From NCBI GenBank assembly GCA_002049455.2, contig KV919089.1, forward strand, positions 1 through 64,000: a DNA stretch of 64,000 nucleotides, given 5' to 3'. Below the pieces are notes generated by a model. The model worked only from the letters and a program-made list of their open reading frames with translations, ran no database searches and was not told the origin of the DNA. Both the position numbers and the translations under genes were made by a program. Positions 48,726-59,399 of this stretch are shown in pieces. This DNA is from Porphyra umbilicalis (lineage: Eukaryota; Rhodophyta; Bangiophyceae; Bangiales; Bangiaceae). Numbering within the stretch: position 1 is the stretch's first letter; the number at the start of each line of letters is the position of its first letter.

Positions 48726-51700
48726 GAGCCGTCGGCGGTCGGCGTCCTTGTTGGTAGTCGTAGGCGTGGTATTGGCGGCGCGGCGGGTAGCGGGAAGGAG
48801 GGTGGCGGAAGGATGATCAGCGCGGACGCGTGGGAGTTCGCCCGTCGTGAGCGCAGGTCCGCGGGTGGCGACGTGTAGCCAGCGCGGTAGTGCTCCGGCC
48901 GGTTGGCAGACGGGGGTGCCGCCGCCGCTACGACGAGCGAGGGAAAGCGATAGTGGGTATCCACGTGTGGTCCATGACAATGTTGGCCACGGCTGTGAGT
49001 CCTGCTCGGCGGCGACTTTGTCGTGTCGGTGTTTGCCAATCGTACCCCGGATCATGCTCCTTCTTCTGTCGAAGAAAGCGCACAACCATGTTGCGGAGGA
49101 GGTTCTTCTGGGGTTCCCCGGTATCGTCTTTCGACCCGCAGTCGAACCAGCGCACCTTATCGCTGCAGGTGTCACCTGTCTGGCGCGAGCGTGGTAGATT
49201 GTCAACCACGTGCTCGTCGGCGGTTGCCGGCGGTGGCTTGCGCGGGTCGAAACCGTTTAGCAGTGGGAGAGGCACCGTGTCCGTCGTCGTTGGACGAGGA
49301 GCTCGGGTGACATGGTCACTGCTGACTCGTTTTTCCTCCCCGTCAATGTCAATGACGAACGTGGAGGAATCCACATCCGCGTCCCTGACCACGAAGGGGC
49401 CAATGGCCTTGCTTCGCAGCTTGTTCTGCCGATCGTGATTGGTCGTGTAGACGTAGTCTCCAATTTTGACTTTCGCATTGCGGGTTGCTATCCGGTGGTC
49501 GAAGTTTCGTTTGTAACGTAGTTGCATCTCACGCAAGGCGTCGACTACGACAGGAATCTGCCGGCGAAGGCGGGCCATAAATTCACGTTTGCGAGCCAGG
49601 GGCGACCCAGCATTGAGCGTGCCCTTATTGGCGAACTGTGTGCCCGGAAGAAAGTTGCGAACCGTGCGGTTGGGGATCCGTCGTGGGATAACAAGCTCAG
49701 ATGAGGCGATGCCCGTCGAACGGTGCGGTGGGCTATTAAACGCCATGGTCATGACCGGGAGTAGCTCGTCCCATCGTGATGTGTCCTCAGCGTCGTAGTG
49801 TCGCAGCTGGGTAGCCATGGTACGGTTGTACCCTTCGACTTTCCCGTTGGTTTGGGGATGACACGCCGTGGTGCGCAGTCTCAACGGCAAGCATGTTCAT
49901 CACAGCGATGAAGAAGTTCGACACGAACTGGGGCCCTTGGTCCGACAGGATCCTGTCCGGGGGCCCGTAGGCGGACACCCACGCGTCGATATTGGCTGAC
50001 GCCACGGACATGGCCGTACTTCGTCGTCAGGCGACACACTTGGTGAGCTTGGCGTAGCGGTCAGTGATAACCAAGATGAAGCGATTGCCCATCTTGGAGG
50101 CCTGTGTGGGCCCAATGATGTCGACGAAAAGTCCCGTGATGGGCTCCGTAGCGAGGAACAGCGTCAGGGGTTTGGTGCGTCGCCGTAAGGCGAGGTGGTT
50201 TTTGAGCGCAAGTTGTGCACTTAGTGATGGTGGTGTGGATGTCCGTTACCATCGAAGGCCAGTAATTTGCCTTACGCATGGTGTAATACATCCGGTTCAT
50301 AACAGGATGGGCTGCCACGGTTGCGTGGTGCTCGAGGGTCAGAACACACTCGCGTAACGACTTTGGTATATTCAGTTGGCTGCCGTATGGCGTCCGGCGG
50401 TACAGAGCGTGATGCTCGTTGCCGAAGAAGGCCTTCGCCATTCCACTTTCCAAACAGTTGGACATCTCGACACAGCAGTCGTCCGCTTGCTTGGCTCCGA
50501 CAACGTCGTCGAAATCTACCGGTTCGGGTGTGTCGGTACCCGTGTTCCTTCCCGTCTTCAAGCCGTTGGCCGTCTCGGCCAATGCCAGACAAGGTACATC
50601 ATCATGGATATCTTCCATGGGTGCCACCGTGGAGGCATGCGACAGGAAGTCGGGCAAATGGTGCGATGCACCTGGTTTGTAAACCATGTCGAATGTATAT
50701 TCGGAGAAGCGAAGTCGCCATCGCATCAAGCGTCCGCTTGAGTCGGTCACGCTGTAGATCCAGCGAAGTGCTTGGTGATCCGTTCTGATGAGGAGCCGGT
50801 GCCCATCGAGGAAGTGTCTCAGCTTGAGGAAAGGCCAGACAACGCCAAGGCATGCGCGCTCCATGGTGGAGTAGGATTGCTCTCCAGCAGTGAGTCCTCG
50901 GCTCCAGTACAAGGCAGGATGAAGCAGTTCGCCCGGTTCCTCCTGGAGGAGGGTACCCCCGGCTTGGTCGGCGCGCGCGTCCACGTCAACGACAAGCTTC
51001 CGGTTGGACTTTGGCGAGGCCAGTACCGGTGGGCACAACAGTGCGTTACGCAGGACCTCAATTGTGGCGACGGCTGCGTCCGTAGGCGTCGGTAGATCCG
51101 GTGGGAACTCGGCCCCAGTCAGGGCGTTCAGGGGCTTTGCTCGTTTGGCAAAGTCCTTGACAAAGCGTCGATAGACGTTGCAAATGCCCAAGAAGCTTTT
51201 CAGCTGGGTTTTGTCGTGGGGAACTTTGCACGCTTCAGAGCATCAACGTTCGTGTTATGCACGTGCAGTTGCCCTAGACGGACAATGCGTTCAAGGTACT
51301 CAACTTTGTCGGAGAACTATGAGCACTCTTCCATGTTCAGGGTAACGCCGGCTTCATAGACGCGGTGAAGAACCGTGTCAACGCGTTTGAGGTGGTCTTT
51401 CGCATTCGAGGAGAAGAAAATGACGTCGTCTAAGTAAACGAGGCATAAATGCTACGTCAAGCCCTAGAGAATAATATCCAAGGCACGCCAGAAGGTTGGA
51501 GGTGCGTTAGTCATGCCGAAGGTACAGATATTCAGTGGTATATACCACGGTGCGTTGTGAATGCCGGCTGTTCTTCATTGTCTTTGCTCAAGGGCACCTG
51601 CCAATACCCCGTGCTGCAGTCGATAAACGTGAACACTGGGACATCTCCTGATAGTCGACAAAGAATCGGGCTTTGCCGTTCTTCTTCGGCACGATGACCA

Positions 51701-51891
51701 CAGGGTTGGCCCAAGCACTGTGGCTATGTGCAATGACGTTGAGCTTCAACACTTTGTTGATCTGGTCCGAGATGATCTGCCGTTTGAACGGCCCGGTCCG
51801 GTAGGGTTATGCCCGTATCGACAGAGCGTCTGGGGGAGTAGCGATGGCGTGTTCCGTTGCGCGGATGACGCCCAGGGCTCCGTCTCACATA

Positions 51892-52332
51892 TTGCTGATC
51901 CCCCAATTCTGTCCTCATCGCCCCGGAACGGTAGTGGAACGGCAATGAATGCAGATCTCTCATTGGTCGAGCAGTCCGACAGCAGTGCATGTCCGGCCCG
52001 ATCTTTACAGAATGTGCCCGTACGGCCCCCAATCGCACAATCGACGCCTTCGTTTTTCTGCACTTTTCTGCGTATCTCCCAGAAAATCTCGATATCCCAA
52101 CGATTGCGGGCCGGTTGCTCTCTTGACACGGCAGGGATCGGAAGAAAATCTCAAGAAAAAGAAGGATCTCGGTTCTGCACGGAAGTGGCGGTGGGAGAGC
52201 CAATAGGACGTCTCAGATTCGTGCTGAGCAGCTGTTTACCGCTACGTTCAACCAATAGATGGCCAGTTCCACAAGAACCGTACCGCCGGGAACCGTTCCT
52301 GGTCGATGAGGACAGAATTGGGGGATCAGCAA
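51892..52332. mobile_element. MITE with TTGCTGATCCCC ends nested in the decayed gypsy pol (long form)
   Basis: 441 bp with perfect ends TTGCTGATCCCCCAATTCTG and inverse, flanked by TA (51890-51891 and 52333-52334). The intact gypsy copy (near 20326: CACATAGACGAATG) shows the uninterrupted site, here CACA-TA-[element]-TA-AACAAATG. So a TA duplication is proven. The sister copy is at 58401-58842. Confidence 0.93.
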
Positions 52333-53661
52333 TAAACAAATGTGTCTTGAGCATGTCGCGATTCTGCATGTGCAGGTACTCGGGAGCCTCACTGAGGTCG
52401 AGGTCCTCGAGTGGGCCACGACTAGTGTCGGCCAATGAATTATCGGATCCATCCTTTGGACTCTTGTCATCTAGGACGGCGTGTATCATGGCCCTTGGTA
52501 GGGTTCCGCGATCACCAAAGTAGAGTTCTTTCGAACAATGATTTGGTCCTTGCCGAAGTTGCATAACTTGACTAAGAAAGGCTCGTCGGGTGTGACGATG
52601 GCAAGGCCGCGGGCGACTGCCATTGACTGGTGTCGTCATAACCGAGCGTTCTGTGTCATCGAAACCATGCCGGGGGTGTCACATGTCGCCATGATCCACT
52701 CCTCTTGGTGTCCGTCTACACGTGCCTGCTTGCAAGCTCGCACCCTTGCGGGTTTATCTTGCCAGTGGCGGTCCCAGGCTCTGTCGTTTAGAAAAGCCAA
52801 GATCGCCGTTGCCCGAGGCAGTTCCGCTGTGCAACGCACGTGTTCCTGCCAGACGATCTTGCGCACGCGCGGCAAGATCGCCTTCATGTTTTGTTCAATG
52901 AACTCGGTGCAGACGATGCGCGGGACTGACGAGTTGTCGGAAACCAGGCCGCAGTCAAAGAGACGCATACCTCCGGTGTGTACATACAAATGTATGGCAT
53001 ACTTGGTGACGAGACGGTTGTTGTTTGCGTCTCGGATACGCGGAAGCGTGGTTCACCTCTCGGCATCAGCCATCAAGTTCGTAGGCAGAACACTAGTTCG
53101 CACTATGTTCACCCCGGCACCTGTGTCTAAGACAGTGCGGCAGCTCCGCATTACACGCATGCATGGGCCAAGCGTAGCGGCGATCTCGTGTTGCCGTAAG
53201 GCGCGGCGCAACAATCTTTTCACTGTACGCTGCGCGTCCCACCGGGCAACCCCAAGTCGAGCACCCGGCCGAGGCTTTTTTCGAGTCATCGATGTCTTCC
53301 GCAGGATGCTCGTTCGCGTCATCTACGGCGTCGCCGTCGGCAATGACATGAACGCCGGCAGGCGGTTGCTGACGTTCGCCAGCGCGATACGGCTCGGCAC
53401 ATGGTGCAGCGAGGTGCTTCGGCTTGTCACAGTTGTATCAGATGTCAGCCCGGTTGGCGCCCGGGACGGCGGCCCGAGGGAGCGGCGGCGTGAGTACCGG
53501 TGTGAACGGCCGTTCCGTCGTCGTCCGCTGGTCCTGTGTCGCGTAAGCGACTTTGATGGCCGTCGGCCGGGTCTTCTTGAGCTGCAAGCGCAGCTTGTTG
53601 GTGCCGTCACAGTACAACTGGGCTGTAGCAACCGTCTCGGATACAGTCCGATCCGGGAATT

Positions 53662-54625
53662 GTCCCAGTCCAACTGTGACCGCCGCGCTGCCCCATCCAT
53701 CTTCCCTGGCGCCATGCCCCCGCCGCCCCCTAGCCACCCCTGCGCCACCTCCACCGCCCAAGCCCACCCCCCCTCCTCCATCACCCCTCCCCCCATCGCC
53801 CCCCTCCCCATCCCCCCATACCTGCTTTCCCACCCCCGCCGCACCTCATGGCGTGCCTCCTTCAGCCGCAGACAGCGATGCGCAGGGCGGGTGGCGTGAC
53901 TTCAGGGGGGGTGGGGGGGGGTAAGTCGGGGGGGGGGGAAGTAGGTAAGCGGGGAGGAGGGGTAGGTGGGGGGGAGGGGGGTGTAGGTGGGGCGGAGGGA
54001 GCTGCCCCAGGATCAGTGGCCGCGAGGACAGTGGCGGGGGGGGGGGGGGGGCGGGGATAGACGGCAGCAGCGCAGGATGGGGGGGAGGACGAAGGGCAGG
54101 GAGTGGGCGAAGAAAACGTTGTCGTGGAGCTGAGGGTCGTCTGGCGAGGCACGGTGACCGCGCTTTGACTTCTCGCGCAGCCCTTTCTGGCCCTGTCAGA
54201 ATCCTGAGGCAGCCTTGCACGGCCGGGCGGCGCCAGTCAATCAGCTGTCGATTTGCGTTGCAAGATTGCCGGCGATCCGCAGAAGGCCTGGCGTCCAGAT
54301 CAACCTCGGACGCCAAGGACGGTCTGCTGCTGTCCTCACCATCCCATGCTGACAGTGATCTCGCCTCAGTGCACCGCGGGCGACGCCCCTCCTGAATTTG
54401 TGACAATGCATCATTACAGTGATACTCATTCTTGGGATTTGGCTGTGTGAGCTTGATTCTAGTTTTCATAGCCGTTGGACATGCCATCCCAACCGAATAA
54501 CTGTGTCGCCAGATCCCCGACCGGCCATTCCAAGTCGTAGGCTGCGGTTTTCTTGGAGCACCACACTGTGTCGCCCTCAAATCGCTTGAAACTAACAAAA
54601 GAAGCGCGATGGCAGAACCGCCGAC
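53662..54625. mobile_element. Unclassified insertion/replacement in the decayed gypsy gag
   Basis: Gag homology stops at about 53661 and resumes at about 54626. Roughly 170 bp of gag are missing and about 960 bp of foreign DNA are present. The insert contains long C/G homopolymer-rich DNA (53680-54060) and an ordinary right half. I recognise no gene or inverted ends. Confidence 0.6.
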
Positions 54626-55940
54626 GATGTCTTGATAGGCGTTAGTCATTGTTGCGTGTGTCGCATTCTTCGAAAGGATCCAGTTGACAGCAACCTCGTA
54701 TGTACGGATGGCATAAAGCTTACGTCCTAGAGTGCTGTGAAGCGCACCGGAGAAAGCCATCTGGGCATTGCCGGCTAGTCGGAAGACCATGAGTGGAAGG
54801 GCTTGACCGTGAGTCAGTCCAGCTGCGTCACACGCGCGGCGGAATGTCGTCATGAACGTGAATATGCCCCAGGATAGGGCTCCCGTGAACGGCTATTGCC
54901 AGTGGAATGATCCGTCCAACCCTTTCATAATACGGTGAGACCTTTGTGCCTCTTAAGGCGTGAACGTCAGTTGACGTCGGAGGAGGAAATAAGTCCCACA
55001 GTCGAGGAGCGTCTTGAAGCAGCTGTTAGCTGGGCGGATCACCTTGATCCAGTCCGCATTTTCAAGACACTCCTTTCATTTAGTAGGGTTCGCTGAGCGC
55101 TTGCGCGCTGTTACGTCCTACTCGCCTGAGCTGTTGCTTGGCGAGGACCCACATGGAGGCGACGGCGGGCCTGGCGGCCCGTAATCATCGTCCGAAGAGG
55201 ACGAATCCGTCGCGTTGGAGTTGTCGTCGTCTGATGACATCGGGTTCGACCGAGAGGCAGAATCATCGTAAGATGAGGATGGAACGGCGTTAGCCGGATC
55301 TTCCTCGCGGACAGACTTGCTTCTCGTCACCTTTCTTGTCTTCTTAACGGTCTTGGTCTTCTCGCCCGACTAACTGCGAGACTTAGCCACCCGGCGTTCC
55401 TCTTCGTGGGAGTCAAACTTGCGCAGGGCCTCGACGTCGCCGACCATTGTCATTGACTGGCGCCAGAGACTCGTTAGTCTGTTCTTGGACCGTCAGGCAT
55501 CTTTAAAGTGCTTCAACGGCCGCCTTCAGATTCTGCACCCCCTGCAACTGCCCGGAGGCGGCTTGATCCGCAGGGATGGGAGGAGTAGGAGCACCGTACA
55601 TTGCGGCATCGGGGGCGGCAGGGTTGCCTTGTCCCCCGCCCGGCGCCCGGTATCTAGCTGGCAGCTTTTCGTCTCAGACGCGCCGATTGCCTCCGGTTCC
55701 ACCAGTAGACACACTGGGACCAAAACAAAGTGTTCCGACTTGGCAAACGCCCTGCGCGGCAGTCGAAGATCACAACCGTGATGCCCCCGGCACCAGGCCC
55801 ACAAGTCGATGGCAAACGCCCAGCGCGCAAAGCGACCGTATCGACACCGTCACAATGTTACGAGGCAGCAAGAAAGTTCTCGAGGACACCGCGCCGCGAG
55901 GCACGATAAAGGCGAGGGTATCCCCTGCTGCTCCACCAAA

Positions 55941-56336
55941 TGTGGTATTAATATCGTTGATTCAACTAACAGTGCATTGGGACCGACCGTAGCCAAGCAA
56001 TAAAGCGATTTCTATCGCCGTCGTGGCGAGGAAGAAAGACCTGTTGTTGAAGGGCATCCAATGAAGAGCTGGGTGGTGCCCACAACGGCAACTCCGGACC
56101 CATAGTGATTTAGTACAAACAAGGGTACTAGTTGGTCGACCGTCCGACCACAAGCGGTCGTAACGAGTGCCGGCAGACAGATAGGACAGGCAGGCAAACA
56201 AACAATAAAAACTGAACAATGCGGAAGTAACCCCCCAGAGGGCATGCCACAGGCCAATTCGCGCAGTACGTGGATTTTGGCCAGTCACGGGGGCTACCGG
56301 TGGCAATCTGCTAATTGCGGGCGAAGATATGCTACA
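55941..56336 (-). repeat. 5' LTR of the decayed family-1 element
   Basis: 396 bp, TGTGGT..CTACA on the + strand, closest to the solo LTR at 45344-45738. Confidence 0.9.
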
Positions 56337-56880
56337 AACTGGTCGAACCAGTCGACCGACAGTGTGTCGACGGCCGAGGGTGCCATTGCTGCGCGGGTGC
56401 GAGGGGAGTAGGGTGCAGCGGTGGGAGAGGAGGGGCCGACGAATGAGTAAGGGAGGTGCGGCGGTGGTCATGCTGGGGGCGTAATGGATGGAGCGTGTGT
56501 GTCGATTGGGCGTCTTGGTCGTCAAGTTCAGTCTGAGCGACCTTTCCAATGAGAAGTTGCAGGCGACGGTGAGCGGGCGGGAGCGGCCGTGGCGTCGTAG
56601 GATAAGCAGGCGGCGCGCAGCGCCTTGCCAAATTACAGTAACTGTAGAGATATATACAGTTGTCGTGCCCTTGTGCTGGATAACTTCAAACGAGTCGCGC
56701 ATGAGGACTTTTCGAGCACTTCGTGCTTATAAGTGCATAGAAGTCGCACTGGAGAGGAATGTAGAGTAATCTGGTCGTACTAGTTGTCTCATACAACCTT
56801 TTCTCCCACCCTCGACCTCTCCCTCCACCCTTGAACTCTCCTCGCACTCTCATAATTTCCTACACACCTCGCACACCCCC
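56337..56880. other. Stretch without a recognised gene
   Basis: GC-rich then pyrimidine-rich (56790-56890). Nothing recognised. Confidence 0.5.
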
Positions 56881-57123
56881 CTATTTTTGCCATGCTGCTT
56901 TCTTCCCTGCCCCAACGCAACCCTCGCATCCCTTCCAGTTCTTTCCAGCGGTCCTTGCGCACACCTCGACAATCGTTAAATGATAAATCGTGTGAAGGAC
57001 GACGTGGATGGCTTCCCGCTTCAGGGTGCCGACAGTTTTTTCAATCGCGAGGACGTCTACATACCGCAAGCAGCCGCTGTAATCACGAAAGGCGTCCATG
57101 TCGTGAAATGTCGAAGGTACGCC
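56881..57123 (-). CDS. Short unrecognised ORF fragment
   Basis: A minus-strand frame of about 80 codons (..FHDMDAFRDYSGCLRYVDVL, AIEKTVGTLKREAIHVVLHT), ending at TAG, has more protein-like composition than its surroundings. It lacks a clear start and any motif. It could be an exon or a transposon relic. Confidence 0.25.
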   Translation of the reverse strand, partial: GVPSTFHDMDAFRDYSGCLRYVDVLAIEKTVGTLKREAIHVVLHTIYHLTIVEVCARTAGKNWKGCEGCVGAGKKAAWQK

Positions 57124-57318
57124 ATATCGACCTTGTGTGTCAGAGCTTGACTTGACACAACGAAGGTAGGCGTAGGCCCCAATTTTGCCGCTTACGCGGA
57201 CGAGCAGGAAGTGGTCGATGAGTCCGTATCAGGGGCTTTCATGAATAAATGGCACTCTGATATAATGGATAGATATACTCTGATACACTCATATTCAAAA
57301 ATAACGAGCCCGACTTTA

Positions 57319-57953
57319 CAGATGGTGCGGGTCCCAAAAATGAGACATGCGCGTTTTCTGAAGGACTGACATGTCACTGCACGGGGGCAGGTGGGGTGGG
57401 GTACGAGAAAATTCTTGACTGGCCTCCATGGAAAGAGCCTCTCCCGACGCGTTCTTGGCTGACAACTCCTTAGTACCCGCCTGTGGGCACTGTTCTGTGG
57501 ACCTCTCAGATAGCCCCGATCTTGGGGCCAGTCTGTTCCAGGTTCTTGGGACGACTGGTTTGCAACGCCAAAGCTCATGTGCTAACTGGAGCTTCGATGA
57601 GGGGTGTCACAAATCGTGATTTCTTCACAGGGGGCTACATGGGGGTCTTTTTCACGTTTTTATTGGTAAGATCGTGCCGTTTTCTTCGTGCACGAACTGT
57701 CAGCACATGCCTGCTCTAGTATCTGTGCATTTGATTGGGGCGCGAGATCGTCACCTGTCGAAGCTGCAATGAATGGCACTTTCCCCCATGACACGTCAGG
57801 ATGTGCCGCCTCTGCTAACACTGTTAGGGGCCGTTCTGGAAGCACAGTGGGACCGAGTGGGTCACATTACATTATCGGACCGTTGCAGAAGGCCAGTGGG
57901 CCGAGAAAAAAAGAAAAAACCGCCATGTCTCATTTTTGGGACACGCACCATAC
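57319..57953. repeat. Widely spaced inverted repeat, possible DNA transposon ends
   Basis: ATGGTGCGGGTCCCAAAAAT (57319 onward) and its near-exact inverse ATTTTTGGGACACGCACCAT (ending about 57953) enclose about 580 bases of unique DNA. No target duplication could be fixed, and no gene is recognised inside. Confidence 0.55.
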
Positions 57954-58400
57954 TCTTATCTAAATGGTACCGCCATTTAATGGCTGCAAAGTGGATAAAC
58001 GCAAGTCAAATAACTTTGCACGCGTGGGATGCGGGCATCCAACTACCTCAGGAAATTTCACTTGCCAGGCACCTCACAGTGCTCCAAGTCGGGAGAAGGG
58101 ACGCCGGTACATGTTTGAAAAGTGCTGAACAGTAGTGAGCAAACTTGGGGAAGATCGTCGACAGTAAACAGTTATGACAAGCGTCGCGCGCGGCCGCTCA
58201 TGGAAGGCCCACAAGCATCAAAACGAGTATCAAGACAAAAGGCTAACCGAGATACCAAGATGGACACCGAAGCCGAAGCCCCTTGCCACACATTGACTTT
58301 CGAAAGCTCACTGCTGGTCATGGTCTGGCGTGGGCTGCGTTCACGTCTTGCACGAGAACCCGCTCTTTGTTCTTTCTTGGCAACACGCCTTGAAAGTGTA

Positions 58401-58842
58401 TTGCTGATCCCCCAATTCTGTCCTCATCGCTCCGGAACGGTAATGGAACGGCAATGAATGCAGATCTCTCACTGGTCGAGCAGTCCGACAGCAGTGCATG
58501 TCCGGCCCGATCTTTACAGAATGTGCCCGTACGGCCCCCCATCGCACAAGCGACGCCTTCGTTTTTCTGCACTTTTCTGCGCATCTTCCAGAAAATCCCG
58601 ATATCCCAACGATTGCGGGCCGGTTGCTCCCTTGACACGGAAGGGATCGGAAGAAAATCTCAAGAAGAAGAAGGATCTCGGTTCTGCACGGAAGTGGCGG
58701 AGGGAGAGCCAATAGGACGCCTCAGATGCGTGCTAAGCAGCTGTTTACGGCTGCGTTTAACCAATAGATGGCCAGTTCCACAAGAACCGTACCGCCTGGA
58801 ACCGTTCCTGGTCGACGAGAACAGAATTGGGGGATCAGCGAA
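58401..58842. mobile_element. MITE with TTGCTGATCCCC ends (long form, copy 2)
   Basis: About 440 bp, more than 90% identical by eye to 51892-52332, preceded by TA. The right end (GATCAGCGAAA) has lost the final match. Confidence 0.85.
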
Positions 58843-59217
58843 ATCCTGTCAGACATCCCTGTTCAATAATCTGCTATATTCTGGATAGAATCCTTACTCC
58901 ATTTAATATCCTTCTTGTATTGCTAACCTCCAAAAAATGGCGGTCGCAGAAAGAAGGGAGGCAGAGCCGACGACATAGCATAGAAATGAAGTCGGATTGC
59001 CTGTTCGACAAGCCACGATCGAACTATTGGCTGAGAGTTGCCGCCAGTAATCTTGCAAGCCAATCAGCGTGTGTTGCAGCAGTCACGCAGGCCCATTGCA
59101 ACCCACAATGAGATTTTCTGGAATTTTTGGGCCGCTTGCTTGGGCCAGAAGAGGGCATGGAGAGGGTTCTGGGCCAGACCTGTGATTTGTCATGAGATCA
59201 GCAAATTTCTTCAGATT

Positions 59218-59262
59218 TCTTGAGATCCTGATGTGCGTTTCCAGTGCGCAGAACTGCACGAG
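59218..59262 (+). repeat. Direct repeat flanking the Tnp2 pseudogene, left copy
   Basis: TGAGATCCTGATGTGCGTTTCCAGTGCGCAGAACTGCA recurs with few changes and in the same orientation at about 62718-62760. Confidence 0.8.
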
Positions 59263-59399
59263 GAGACTGTGTAAAGAACTCGCATGATCTCTAGGCTTTC
59301 CATTGGTCCATGTACGCGGTTAAATGATTGTAACCACTCTGCAACCGCCATTTTCTGGAGGTCAGCAATATTGGCTGCGGATATGTATTCCATCCGCAT

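Larger units (their letters stand above)
48949..56336 (-). mobile_element. Decayed Ty3/gypsy family-1 element with nested insertions
   Basis: Collinear with 17307-23527 of the intact copy. 5' LTR at 55941-56336, gag remnants 55700-53300, protease about 53320-53050, and RT, RNase H, integrase and chromodomain from 52990 to 48949. The 3' LTR, the antisense ORF and the pol tail are gone. Pol is split by frameshifts (near 49890, 50020, 51200 and 51450) and stops; the gag ATG is GTG. Recognisable fragments include DTGAGVNIV, HGIS-type RT loops, VDVDARADQ and HPQTNGKVEGYNRT, where the integrase Glu is still in place. Its sense codons opposite the TAGs of the intact copy are informative (TCG, ACG, AAG). 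Confidence 0.9.

Noticed and set aside
53846-54853. 335-codon minus-strand frame
   Set aside because: A chance fusion of gypsy gag remnant with inserted C/G-rich low-complexity DNA.
45344-56336. 45344-45738 as the 3' LTR of the decayed gypsy copy
   Set aside because: It is in the opposite orientation and has its own perfect GGTAT duplication, so it is an independent solo LTR.
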